This document shows positions 9,461 through 20,922 of a stretch of 64,000 bases of DNA, in pieces (within the stretch, counting starts at the first letter, position 1; each line of letters begins with the position of its first letter). Source of the DNA: Diphasiastrum complanatum. Taxonomy: Eukaryota; Streptophyta; Lycopodiopsida; Lycopodiales; Lycopodiaceae. The notes below the pieces were generated by a model. The model was not told the DNA's origin and did not search any database. It was given only the letters and a program-made list of their open reading frames with translations. The DNA is taken from NCBI GenBank assembly GCA_029204225.1, contig CM055107.1:27581072-27645071 (forward strand), in the 5' to 3' direction. Both the position numbers and the translations under genes were made by a program.

Positions 9461-10525
9461 AATTTGTATGGAACGCTCTTTGGAATCTGGTTATTTCAAC
9501 TTTTATGTGCTCTAGAGCTATGATTGAAAAACATTGTGACCTAGGGTACTGGAGGCTTGCCATGGCTTAAAGATTTTGAAATTATTAGCACTAAGAGCCC
9601 TATAGATGAGGACATGGCCATACTTCTTTTCTGGCAACTTAAGCTACCCTGAAATAGTGCTCTTAGCTTCCATCAAGTATCCAAGCTGTGCTTTTAAATA
9701 CCTGCAACCTTGCATGGCCTTTTGGGAGGGCAAATTGGACTCTTTTGTGATCATTCGACATTGTCAATCATTCATTTGGCACTTTTCTAGTTACATAAGA
9801 GAAAAAACCATAAACCAGGCGATACATGGAACACTTCGTTAAAAAAAAAAAAAAAGACATACAATCTTTAATGTTATGGACCGAGCCAACAAATCTTCGA
9901 CCATCAACTCTATCATGCATAGTGGTAATGTTATAGACATACTGTACATTATGAGGGCATTGGTTGATCTCGGAGTGAATACATTTTTATTGTTGATATT
10001 ATGCTTACTGGATTGGGACCCCTAACTTGCTGGTTCCAGGAAATTTTAGCCCTAATTAGAGTACCTTCCTGGAAGGTTTCCCTAAGGGTCTCCGGACTAA
10101 TATAATTGGGATCTCTACCAGTCATTCTATGCTTAAGATTTTTATATCTATGAGTCTCAATGTAGGATACTTTGTGATGAGGAGATATGTAGGTCCATAT
10201 AAAAGGAACATCACAGCTCTAAAATGTATAAATATGGTGTCAATGTGATTGGGAGTCGTACACTGCTATGTACCACGTTGAGCCAGATACAAGATGGTTG
10301 TTACCCTGTCTTCTTTTTTCAAATATTATGTCAATTTGATTGGGACTCATACACTGAGCACGTTGTTGTGTGTCAATACTATGATTGCATAAAAGCATGT
10401 TAGACCTATCACTTAACCTAGAAAATAAATGTAATTGATACGATTATCTTTTTGTTTAAATTCTCTTTTTATAATGTTATCTTAGACTATCCCAGGCATC
10501 TAAGAGAATTTTTTGCTGATTTTAG
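9461..10525. other. Noncoding, probable upstream intron of the nucleoporin gene
   Basis: No supported exon. A degraded trace near 9955-9985 (ALVDLGVNTF in one frame) looks like a gypsy protease remnant but is too short to call. A poly-A run lies at 9841-9855. The next coding exon begins at 10526 after a TTTTAG acceptor, so this is probably intronic. Confidence 0.4.
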
Positions 10526-13500
10526 GTGTTCTTTCTCTTTATGGATGGATGCATATATGCTCTTTGCCCTATTGTGCCATTTGGGAGGTGAGTCATATTT
10601 GGATGTTTGTTAGTTGTTATACACCATTGGCTGTTAGTTGTTATACACCATTGGCTGTCATAAACTTCATACAGACATTGCTGTCTGTCTGCCTTTGACT
10701 CGACAAACGAAACTGACTTCTATTTCTATTTGATGATATGAACCTGTGCTGATCCAGCGTTTTCAATTTTTCTGGAATTGAAGAGCTCAAAAAAGATGCT
10801 GGCCAACTTAGTTCTGACTTAAGCATCCCAAACTCAACTGTGGCTGGGAATGCAAGTAGACCAGCTGCATGGTTGGAAGCTGTGTTCCCAGATCTGTGCA
10901 ATGAGCCTAGCATATCTTCTGTTGAAGTAGGTGCTTCCTCTGTATTGAAGGCTTGTGCCTATGTGCCACTTGATGCTTCTCTTGATCTTCAGGTAAATTT
11001 CTCCTGGTTTAAACTGCTTATGACTTTCCTGGATTGGTCTCTCCTTCCATATTAGCATAAAAGCTTGATTAAGTGTTCTGTTGAATGGAAATCCCTGAAG
11101 GTCTTTTGGAAAAATGGCCTCTTCTTTTCTAGAGATCCCTTAAGCAGAGATGAGGGATAAAAACTAGAAATCCCTGTTGGTGTATTAAAGACGTGGTTAT
11201 GATGGTTTGAACTTGCTTGATCATGTCGAGAAAACCTTTTCGTTAATTACGAATTTCCATCAAACTTTGTCAACAGGGACCTTTTCCAACAGTGTGGGGT
11301 GAGAATCTGACCAGTGACAAATATGTTCCTTCAAACCATTTACCTGCAGCAGCTAATTTGAGTTATAACAATGTTGGTAAAGACAGTATACTTGCAGTCA
11401 ATCTGAGAGATGGGCAGTTGCTACTATATGCGCTTGCAGATGAGGTGCAACCCATGTGGAACATGGATGGTACATCTCGAGTTGTGGTGGATGATGATGG
11501 TCATTTGTTGTCTGCAGCGATGCTCGTTGAGACAAGGGATGTGAGCAATAAACCAAGAAGTATGAGAGCAACTAATACAAATGTCGAACAGATACATATA
11601 GGTGACGCTGGTCTGACAGGGCAGCCACCCCCCTTATTGAAGCTAGCTCGAGTCGATCTTGCTTTGGAAAAGCGGGTCCTAGAAACTGCACCACTTTCGG
11701 TTCTGATGGATCCTGTGGTCCCTGAGAGGCTTTATTGCTATCACGCAGCTGGTGTTGATGTGATTCTTTTGCAATGGTTGCCCTTTTCTGATCAGTACAC
11801 AAGAAGAACTACTCCAGGTGTGCCTCCTGTAGTATTCCCTGTCTTGGACATACGTGCACCTGGAGATGTATTACTGCTTCCCATGCTTGGTGTGACTACA
11901 ATTTTAGATATCTTAGGGGAAACATGGCTAGCAGCTGTGACGCCATCTGGAAAGGCTGTTGTTATAGAGATGGATGGGCACAGGATTTTGCCTACTCATT
12001 GTTTTGAAGGAGCTCAAGAATCAGAGCAGGAGAAAAAGCTCAACGATGCTGCGGCTGGCACTGGCACTTTTCCACTCATCAGTGCAGAATTGCTTCGAGG
12101 ACCTAAAGATATACATATCCCGCAGGTAAAGGTGAATGCTTTCAGTAAGACTTGAATGCCTTCACTATCTTGTGCTCTTCCTATTTCAATCTACTCCAAT
12201 CAAGAAATTATTTCACAATCGATTGCAATTGGCTTTACTTTTGAGATGAGCATACATTCTTGTGCTGTATTGTTGAAATTTTTAAGCAGGTGACCTCTTC
12301 TGGAAGCCCATTGACTCTTAGTACAATCGAAGGGAGGACATTGCTTCATGATCAGTGCAAACTCTTACGTGAAAAGTATATCGAGTATGCTCATAGGGTA
12401 AGCTAACATTTCATGTAATGTAACCATGCTTCTTTGCCATATTTTACTTTACAGACTACGTTCTTCTCGGATCTACCTCCTTATTGGTGTTTATGGATAA
12501 TCCAGATGTATGTGGAGCTTTCCTCTCATGGAATACGCCTAGATGCTGTTCTCCAGGATCTGCACAAACAATTGCATCACGTGCAAGAAACATTGAAGCA
12601 AGCGCAGGTAACGAGCAACTCATTCTCCGCAAAAGTGCAGCAAGCATTTGACAAAAACAGGAGATTGCATGAACGTATCAAGAAATTCAGCATGCTTCCT
12701 GGAGTGAGGCTCAAGCCTTTAACAGCTGCAGAACAGATTTTCAAGGCTGAACTAGGTACACATTTAAACTTTCTTAGGATATTGAGGCCAATTGAACAAA
12801 CTATATTAATATCACCTTCATCTGGAGTTGGGATTTCTGAACTTGCAGCATTTGGATGGGCATTGTTGTGGGGTTGTTTGTTTGATTCCTCTAGTGAGTG
12901 ATTAGTAACACCTCCCACTTCTCTCATTGTTAGCTGAGATGTCATAAATTTTATATGCTTTTTGCCCTTGAATGTTCCTTTTTGTGGTTGATTGGAGTTG
13001 AGCTCCTGACCTCAAGGAGAAGAAAGGAGGTCTTCACCAATATGCCAAGATTCACATTCTTTTTCTCTGCAGTTGCTGATCTTCTCACCTTTAATCATAT
13101 AAATTATAAGAAACCCCTTCAGAACCGCTTGTTGGCTGCCAATTTCTCCTAGGGTAACTTGTTGAGGATAGATGCCTAATTTCTTGCTGCCATTAGTCCT
13201 TTTCTACCAGATTGCTACTGTTGTGGCATTGAAACCCTCAGGCATAATTTCTTTCACCTTTCTTTGATGATTTTCCAATATAGATGTTGTACCCTTTTCC
13301 TCCATTTAGTGCTAATCCTCGTTGATTCAATGCATAGCTGCCCTTTCTATAGCTTGATAATCTTTTTCCAGCCACAAGTTGCTGAAAGCCCTCTTCTCAA
13401 CTCGATGTAATGCCAATAAACGCAATCACCTTAGTGATGTGTATCTCCTACAGTTCTCTTGCTCGAACACTCAAAGCAAAAGGTAGAAGGAAAAGATTTT

Positions 13501-14440
13501 CACTTTACTGATCAAGAGAAGTATTCACAAAGAGAACACATCTGTTGTTATCCCCTCAGGTGGTCTACTATGTCCTTTAACCAAGTAACTGACTTTTAGG
13601 ACGTCAATCCAAGAGACTCATATTGAGGCTATAAGGATGTCACCACCTTTATCAGTAGTCTTTTTACATAGCAAAACCTTTCTTTACAGTTGACAATTTA
13701 CACCGGTAATACTATTGAAGCAGGGATATAACATGTAGCACCAAAATCCCCCAATAAGTGGAGATGACTGAACCATAACTGAGCCTAGGTGGAAAGTGAG
13801 AGAGGAGTGATTACAGAGTGTACTGCGGTTAATGCTTTATCGCGAGATGTTTGGGATGAAGGCCAATGATCCCATGAGGTTCTACACTGTCCTCCGCTAC
13901 GTGGATGACATGTGAAGCGAATGTGTATTTTTTTGTCAGTTGTGTGTAATCATTTGCTTGCGATTTGATGCATCATAAAGTTTGTATAAGAATCACAGTT
14001 TAGAACAATCAACATTTAACCTTCAACATTTACCTTTGCAGACACCATGCAGTTTCAAGATTTGGATATGCTTCGAAGTGCCGTCGATGTACTTTCTGTA
14101 CGGGCAGAGCGGATTGCAAATTCCCAGAAAAAGCATCAACAAAGATCCTCGTATAGTTCTCAATACTTGCAGGCTTCAAAGATTAATGTGCCTGATTTTC
14201 AGATGCGGCGTTTAAAGCAAGCAGTAGATCAACTTACTCAGGTTGTTGATACGACATCAAATCATACGAAGGTGGTGGAGGAAGAGGTCAAACATCGAGA
14301 GGTCATGGCAAACCGTCGCCTCAAGTAAGTGTGTATGCTAATATCGTCTAGTGCTTTTGGATTTTATGTCATATAACAGTCAACTATATTTGGCTTGCAG
14401 TTTTTTTAGCATGAGCATTTTGTTTTTTAGAGCTTCATGA
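10526..14440 (+). CDS. NUP88: Nucleoporin NUP88/MOS7, 5'-incomplete
   Basis: Nuclear pore scaffold subunit of the cytoplasmic NUP214-NUP88 complex. In Arabidopsis the orthologue MOS7 controls nuclear retention of immune regulators (established knowledge). Exons inferred from GT-AG sites and matching phases: 10526-10587, 10758-10992, 11277-12125, 12290-12397, 12506-12755, 14042-14324 and a last exon probably 14431-14440, together about 598 codons. Recognisable blocks: FMDGCIYALCPIVPFG, AWLEAVFPDL, PLDASLDLQGP, PPLLKLARVDLAL and LPGVRLKPLTAAEQIFKAEL, then a C-terminal coiled coil, all in the same order as MOS7. MOS7 is about 810 residues, so roughly 210 N-terminal residues of the beta-propeller are missing; their exons were not found between 7335 and 10525. 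The 14431 acceptor is tentative: using an acceptor at 14400 instead adds about ten residues. The 1.3-kb intron 12756-14041 holds nothing recognised. Confidence 0.9.
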
Positions 14441-16259
14441 TGAGCATGATTGTGTATCTGCCCAATGTCTTGTAAGTACTTCAAAACATTCTTGTGCTGT
14501 TTTGCTCAACAAGTCTATCTCAAAGCTCTCAAAAATATCTAGGCATGTCAAAATATATGGAAGTATAGGCCAAATATCATACACAGGGACATCTATTTGG
14601 ACCATGTGTTTGCACCATATGGGGGGAGGGGGAATAACCTTTGTGTAAAAGCACATGCTATCATTGTACTAAAGGCAGATTTCCGCAGCTATAGGGACTC
14701 GACTTATTGACGGATATCACTAACACAAGACGTATAACTACAAATAGCCGTACCAAAGTAGCTCCAATAGTTAAGAATTTAAGTTAAATTGCACATTGGG
14801 GCCAATGGTTGGAGTATTATGGACACACCATTCCGTGCATATGAGTATGCACTTACCTTTCAGACTTGCACCTATTCTAGTCCCCTTCTTATTATTTTTG
14901 GGGCTCTTTTCTGAATTTAAAGTACATTCCATATAAATGACCCTAAAGAAGCTACATTAGTTTTAAAAGGACCTGACTAAATAATCCTTATGAGGTCATA
15001 GGTCTGGAGAAGCCCTATTCTACTCTTTAGAACCTTCTAGAAAGCTTTATACTCGGTAAAAATCAAGTTACGAGGGGGCATCCCTTTTAGACATCTTCAT
15101 GACATCTTTCGTACATGCCATGTATCTCCATGCTTCCACTTAGGAACATCACACTTGGCCACCTCAACATACAGACGACAGATGCTGTTCACGATGCACA
15201 ACATCACCCTCAGCTACCTCAACTACCATCACAATTTTCTTTTCGATATGATTTTCATTCTATTCAGTTGAGCATAGTTATGAGGCACTGTTGTTGGCTA
15301 GTCGCATAGCCTTATAGCTTTATTATCAATTTCTAGGATTGCTGCTACCCTTGTTAGTTTAAATTCAATATAATTTCGGAGAGGTTTACACTCCCATGCT
15401 ATGAAACACACTTAAAGTGTACTCTTTTAGTCTTATGTGCCTTCAGGTACTCCAAGTCACTTATATTGACCTTTATTTTCTTTGTTTTTCTCTCTTACAC
15501 AAACACAAAGACCCCTTGGTTCACTATCTCTCTCTCATTCTAGTGTAATGAGGTAGATAAACTCATAGAGATGTAGTTTATTGTGGGAATCTCTCTATTT
15601 GATAACATTTTGATCTCTTTCTACAATGTTGTGATAATTGATCATTGATTGCTTCCACTTATGTTATTGTTAGGAGGATTCACATCCTGGAATTTAATAT
15701 AGGATCCATACATTAGCTTTGGTTCTATATGCAGTTTTTTAACCACTTTGTTTGATATTACTACATGGCATTGACAACCCTTCGGGTCGCTTGGAATATC
15801 TTAGCTCCTCATCCCCTTCTTCATACTATTATTTGGCATTCCTAGTTTGTACAATCCATTTTGTGAGAATTGCATTGTCTAGTACTTTGTTCAAGTATGG
15901 CATTGCTCATCACCATGTTGCTTGGGATGACGTTATAGGCTACAAAGTTCTTTCGCATGCCTAGGTTGTTTTCCCATGTGAGGTATATTATACAAATATC
16001 TTGGTAGACCGTCTGTCCCCATTGTCATTAGTGTTATTTGGATTGTATTAATTGGGCCTTGGATTCGGCCCAACTAATCATTATTATTAGCTACTTACAT
16101 GAGTCATATTGTCATTATTGGTCCATAGTCCTAACTTGTTGGCTCTAGCCCTAACTCATTGGCAGAGTTAATAAGTAGGCCTATTAAATCTTTGGGGTTA
16201 TAATTGCTGGTTGATTATTGGACAGTACCTTCTCAGCATCAAACTAGCTCATTTAATAT
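14441..16259. other. Noncoding; possible LTR remnant at its right end
   Basis: No gene. The last 230 bp (about 16030-16259) contain paired GGGCCTTGG / GGCCCAAC words and resemble LTR-type DNA, but no partner copy was seen in the window. The rest is AT-rich with only short fortuitous ORFs. Confidence 0.4.
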
Positions 16260-16692
16260 AGTTACGAGTGAAGCCACAATTGATCTAGAGCTAAGCTATG
16301 AAAGCATCACACAAGCAAGACTCAACCCTAGCTAAGCTATGAAAGCATCACATAAGCAAGACTTAACCCTAGAAAGCAGGAAAGAGAGAGATCGATATCA
16401 TCAGCTGAGTAACAAATGACACGGATTCCCTACTTATAGCCTAGAGGAAGCCCTAAAAGGAAGCTTCCAGTGGTTAGGGCCCAACTGGGAGGGATAATAG
16501 TGCACCCTCCAAGAAGGCCCCCACTCTCCAGTAATATGTCCAAATAATGAATAATAAGGCCCAAGGCCAACCATATAGTCTAAGTGTCAATAATGAATAA
16601 AAAAGGGCCCAAGGCCTGCTTATGCATAAAGTAAAGTAAATGTAAATGGACGTGGCGAATGTAATGAGTCGAGTCCATAACTCTCCCCGACA
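16260..16692 (-). mobile_element. Ty3/gypsy LTR, reverse orientation
   Basis: About 433 bp. On the minus strand it starts TGTCGGGGAGAGTTATGG and ends near GTAACT. It is homologous to the forward LTR at 19284-19712 across nearly its whole length, including the words CATTCGCCACGTCC, GGCCTTGGGCC and CCCAGTTGGGCCC. It contains a ~41-bp internal tandem duplication (unit core AAGCTATGAAAGCATCAC, at about 16293 and 16334) that the other copy shares. It lies downstream, on the minus strand, of a chromodomain-coding segment, so it is a 3' LTR of a reverse element. Confidence 0.85.
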
Positions 16693-16727
16693 CAAAAAAA
16701 AGACCCAACTGCTGAAAAGAAACTGGA

Positions 16728-17060
16728 TCAAACAGCAGCAAGCCTTGGTGCATCAACAACTAGAGCAACATCTGATGTAGAGGAATCTACAAGTGCAGCA
16801 AGAACACGATCCTGATCCGCAAGTGATGATGTATGATAAAAGACATCAATAGGCTCCCATGTGGCCTCCTCAACAGGACGACCATCCCACTGGATAAAAA
16901 ACCGAGTTTGCCGGCAGCATCGACTATGGTGAAGGTGAACCTGGTGAATGGCAGTTGATAAGAAAGGGAACAACTCAGGATCAACATCGTGGCGACGAAG
17001 GGAACATCTCGGCCGCATCATCTGAAACCAAGCAATATGGAACAACTAGGAATGCCAAGG
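16728..17060 (-). pseudogene. Ty3/gypsy integrase C-terminus with chromodomain
   Basis: The minus-strand frame reads FHIAWF, then FPFLSTAIHQV, matching the end of a chromovirus integrase (GPY/F-type module), and then FFIQWDGRPVEEATWEP, the conserved core of the chromodomain that chromoviral integrases use to target chromatin. It ends just before the reverse LTR, exactly where this domain belongs. Upstream (rightward) the catalytic integrase core is not recognisable; repetitive DNA takes its place, so this is a 3' fragment only. Confidence 0.7.
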
Positions 17061-18930
17061 AACTAGAAGAAGATCAAGTAGCAACCATGAATGCCAAGGT
17101 ATTCGTAATGCCCAAGATAGTAGAGGATCAGCCCAAAAGATAGGGACATCATACCAAGGTATCCAAAAAGCCCGAGAAGGTAGAACTACATCAGCAATGG
17201 GAAGCCAATAAGGAAACTGGAAAAGAGATGGACACTCATCGTGAATAGCCGCATCATACGGGTAACCATCAACCATATGTGCAAACTCAGTGATATAGGT
17301 GCCCCAAGAAAATATAGCAGCATCGGAAGACCAGCACCCAGGAGTAGGAACATAAGGAGGATGACAGACACGCTGTAATAGCATGGAAAAGCAAGCGATA
17401 TGCCAGGAAGCATGGAGCATAAAGAGATCATCCTGACAAAGGATAGCTAAAATGGAAAAATGTGCACCAGCATGGTCAAAAGCCCAAGGTATCCATAAGG
17501 CCCATGAATGAGTAGTAATGGCACACGGTACCCTCAAGGCCCATATCATGAGAAGAGCAGCATGCCAAAAGCTCCAGAAGGTCCAAGAAATCAATGCATC
17601 ATCTAAAAAGACATGATGCATGAAAACAGTAGCAACAAATCTAGAAATAGTAGAGGCCCCAACTGAAAAACTGTAGCTGAAAAACTCATCCAGAAAGACC
17701 TCATATGGACATACCAATCATCATAGGATACACCAAAAACGGATGGAGAATCGGATGGCCCATCGGAACTGGCTGCAAGTGTAATCCCAAAGTACACACC
17801 AGGCGCACAAGTGAGGAATAGAAGAAATGCATTGGAATGAGGAACAGGATCCGCAACATCGGTAGCAAGCATCGGAGCAATATCCACGTGTAGCTGGGAA
17901 TGAGTATCAAAGCACATATGAGCAACACTGAAGTATATGGCGGCAACATCCCCAAAAACTATCCAAGAGAGGAGAAGGAACTCTGTCAAGGTACTCTGAT
18001 TGTCTCGGAACACCAGAACAAAGTGGCAACTCAGCATCGGAGACCAAGCGATATGGAGCAACCCGAAATGACGGGGAACCTGAAGATCACCCGGACAAAC
18101 AGTAGCTGGAACGGAGGCAATAACCCAAGCCATCAGGATATGCCAAGCCTGACAATGAGCAACAATCCAAGGAACATATAGAGAGCCACATGCATAATCA
18201 TAGAGATATCCGCACCATAGGCGATCAGTAATATGGAAAACCCAGATAGGTCCAAATGAAAACCAAGTTATACATAATAACCAGGAATGCCATATATCCA
18301 TAGCTGAAAATGAAGCAGTAGTATGAGCAATAGGTCCAAATGAAATCCAAGCGATACCTAATAACCATGAATGCCAAATATCAAGAGGTAAAAAGGAATT
18401 AGTCGCATGAAAAACCTCTAATGCATAAAAAGCCCAAAAGTGTATACCATCGGCATGGACTGCAGCAAACCTATATGTAGAAACACAAGGAGATTGAAGG
18501 ATGCCCGTGTACTCATCTAGAAAGATTCTAGCATATAAATACCCTAGATAAGTAATAGTGACCTGTAACGGTAAGGGCCAAGGGCTCATGAATCATGTCA
18601 GGAACTGTAGAAATATCATGAGCCAGATCACAAACCTCAAGGAGAGATCCATGGAGTAAAGTGAAAGAAGATACAACCTGATCACCAATAGTGAGGGAAC
18701 CATCAAACGTGGACCCGTGAAGAACTCCATAGAAATCAGCAGGAACATCAACCATAATGGACTCAAGAGATGGAGATATAGAGACCAATGGAGAAGATAC
18801 TGCACCAACCACCGAACCAGGAGGGCTATCTGAGGTATGCACAAAAGCAATAATAGAAATACCACCAAGGTATACGGCCTCAATATCAATGAAACCAGGA
18901 ATGACCACTGAATACGATATCTGTGAATCA
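17061..18930. repeat. Degenerate ~80-bp tandem repeats inside the reverse gypsy element
   Basis: A purine-rich plus strand with recurring words (CATGAATGCCAA, AGGTCCAAATGAAA, AACCAAG) at roughly 80-bp spacing. Two adjacent units at about 18249-18330 and 18331-18411 align clearly. Long minus-strand open frames cross it, encoding periodic peptides such as WHSWLLGIAWISFGPI twice. Because the peptides are periodic and lack any domain, they are treated as a by-product of the repeat. The array occupies the place where pol should be. Confidence 0.6.
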
Positions 18931-19283
18931 AGGCTAGTTGGCAGCTGGCCTTGAACTTTATAATACTGTAGATGTTTTTGGAGGAATTACATAGTCGAAT
19001 GGAACAGGCACAAATAACTTGATGCTCTTTTACTCCTAGTATTTGCTTGTAACGGAAATTAAGATGACTGACAGAAACTATGATATATGCAGAAGTATTG
19101 GGGGAAGTTTCAGACACTAGAAATGGCAAGTTTAAGTCCCCTGCATCTAACTCAGATTCTAGAAGACGCTCTTGCCCAACAAAAGCAAAGAAGGTAAATG
19201 TTTCCTAATTCACTCTACTCTCCACTTGTACCGTTCGATTCGTCAAAGTTTTTGCACATATACACTCCCTGCCTCGTATGCCA
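18931..19283. other. Junction region with one exon-like segment
   Basis: This lies between the reverse element's repeats and the truncated forward LTR. A segment bounded by an acceptor-like TATGCAG and a donor-like AAG/GTAAATG (about 19094-19193) is open on the plus strand and gives a basic peptide ending SRRRSCPTKAKK. No family is recognised. It may be chance or a captured exon. Confidence 0.25.
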
Positions 19284-19712
19284 TATTACATTCGCCACGT
19301 CCATTTACATTTACTTTACTTTATGCATAAGTAGGCCTTGGGCCCTTTTTTATTCACTATTGACACTTAGACTATATGGTTGGCCTTGGGCCTTATTATT
19401 CATTATTTGGACATATTATTGGAGAGTTGGGACCTTCTTGGAGGGCGCACTATTATCCCTCCCAGTTGGGCCCTAACCACTGGAAGCTTCCTTTTAGGGC
19501 TTCCTCTAGGCTATAAGTAGGGAATATGTGTCATTTGTTACTGAGTTGATGATAGTGATCTCTCTCTTTAGTCTCCTTAATCTCTCTCTTTCCTGCTTTC
19601 TAGGGTTAAGTCTTGCTTATGTGATGCTTTCATAGCTTAGCTAGGGTTAAGTCTTGCTTATGTGATGCTTTCATAGCTTAGCTCTAGATCAATTGTGGCT
19701 TCATTTGTAACT
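19284..19712 (+). mobile_element. Ty3/gypsy LTR, forward, 5'-truncated
   Basis: Homologous to the reverse LTR at 16260-16692 from the word ATTACATTCGCCACG onward, so about 35 bp of its 5' end are missing or replaced. It carries the same ~41-bp internal tandem duplication (about 19604-19684) plus a private short insertion of CTCTCTTT-type sequence. It ends directly before a primer-binding site, so it is a 5' LTR. Confidence 0.85.
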
Positions 19713-19725
19713 TGGTATCAGAGCA
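19713..19725 (+). other. Primer-binding site (initiator tRNA-Met)
   Basis: TGGTATCAGAGCA directly follows the LTR. It matches the plant iMet-tRNA 3' end complement (TGGTATCAGAGCC) at 12 of 13 bases and fixes the forward direction of the element. Confidence 0.9.
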
Positions 19726-19739
19726 CTTTCTTGTGCACC

Positions 19740-20160
19740 ACTTTTTCAGATTTAGTAGAGGCTGTCCAGCGCCTACTAACTCATCACTTTGGTCGATTTT
19801 TTCGTCAGATTTCCATCGTTTTTTCAGATTTAGTACATGCTGTCCAGCGCCCTACCAACCCATCACTTTCGTCGATTTTTTCATCAAACTTCTATCATTT
19901 TTCCAGATTTGGTAGAGGCTGGCCAGCACCCTACTACCTTGTCATTTCATCGATTTTCTCCACCGATTTGCTGCCCATTTTGTGGATTGATTAAAAGCTG
20001 TCCAATGCCCTACTTCATCACCATTTTCAGCGGTTTTCTCCATTTTTTTTCAGGTTATGTGCGGATTTTGGTAGCTGCTGCCCAGCACCCTACTACCTTG
20101 CCATCTTTGACAGATTTCTCCACCGATTTGCTATCCATTTTGCTGATTGTTTGGAGATTA
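19740..20160 (+). repeat. ~82-bp imperfect tandem repeats in the gypsy leader
   Basis: Four to five diverged units share TTTCAGATTTAGTA, GCTGTCCAGCGCCCTAC and CATCAC...CGATTTT. The array lies between the primer-binding site and the start of gag, an untranslated region where a packaging signal would normally be. It is visible directly; the function is unknown. Confidence 0.7.
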
Positions 20161-20922
20161 TCACTATCGTCATTTTTCAGCCCACCATTACCTACTTCCA
20201 GCACCCTACTTTACTTTCCGGCTGCTGTCCACAACTCAACCTATTTGTACTCTTTCCCAGCCCACCCGTCCTTGCATTGTCTCCACCTTCTTTCTACTGA
20301 TCTTCCAGCTTTGCTTGCTAGCTGCCTAACCCTCTTTTTTTGGCACTCACTTTCCTTACTTGGCTGTCCATTTTCCAGCCATATACTCCACTACTTGCTA
20401 CTTATTTCTCTCATTATTTGGTTGCTTTTGCAGGACCCTCTTATCTCTATTTGGTGGCTGCCCAATATCTCTCCATTTTACTACCGTTTTCAGCACGCTT
20501 TCGATTGCAGTTGTGAGGTACTACTGACACTATTTGACATTTCCCTTTTTTTTTTCTTTAGCAGGCTTTTTCACGTCTTTTCATTGATGTACCTATTGTG
20601 ACGACTTATGTCCTCTCCTTCAGTTCGTCGACTTGATTAGCGTCTTGCCTAGCTTAACTTTCTGCCTGTGGCTGTTGTCTTGTTATTTCCATTCAATTTT
20701 GTAATTTGGGTTTGTCCATCGCATTTTTCATTTTGTCTTTTGTTATTTGTTATTAGTTTCCGTTCCATTTGTGTTTCGATTCCATAATTCATTTTCATCG
20801 TCTTTCATTTTTCACTTTTTCTTCATTTTCTACGCTCCATTATAAATAAAAAAAACCACCCAAATTATTTGGATCATTGGGTTACGTATTCTTTTCCGTT
20901 ACTTTTAATTTTATTTTTTATC

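Noticed and set aside
9955-10020. Gypsy protease-like peptide ALVDLGVNTF
   Set aside because: Only about ten residues match and the DTG/DLG context is not supported by flanking domains.
17603-18589. A 328-codon minus-strand open frame rich in Trp and Phe
   Set aside because: The peptide is periodic (WHSWLLGIAW twice), has no domain, and follows from ~80-bp tandem repeats lacking stops on that strand.
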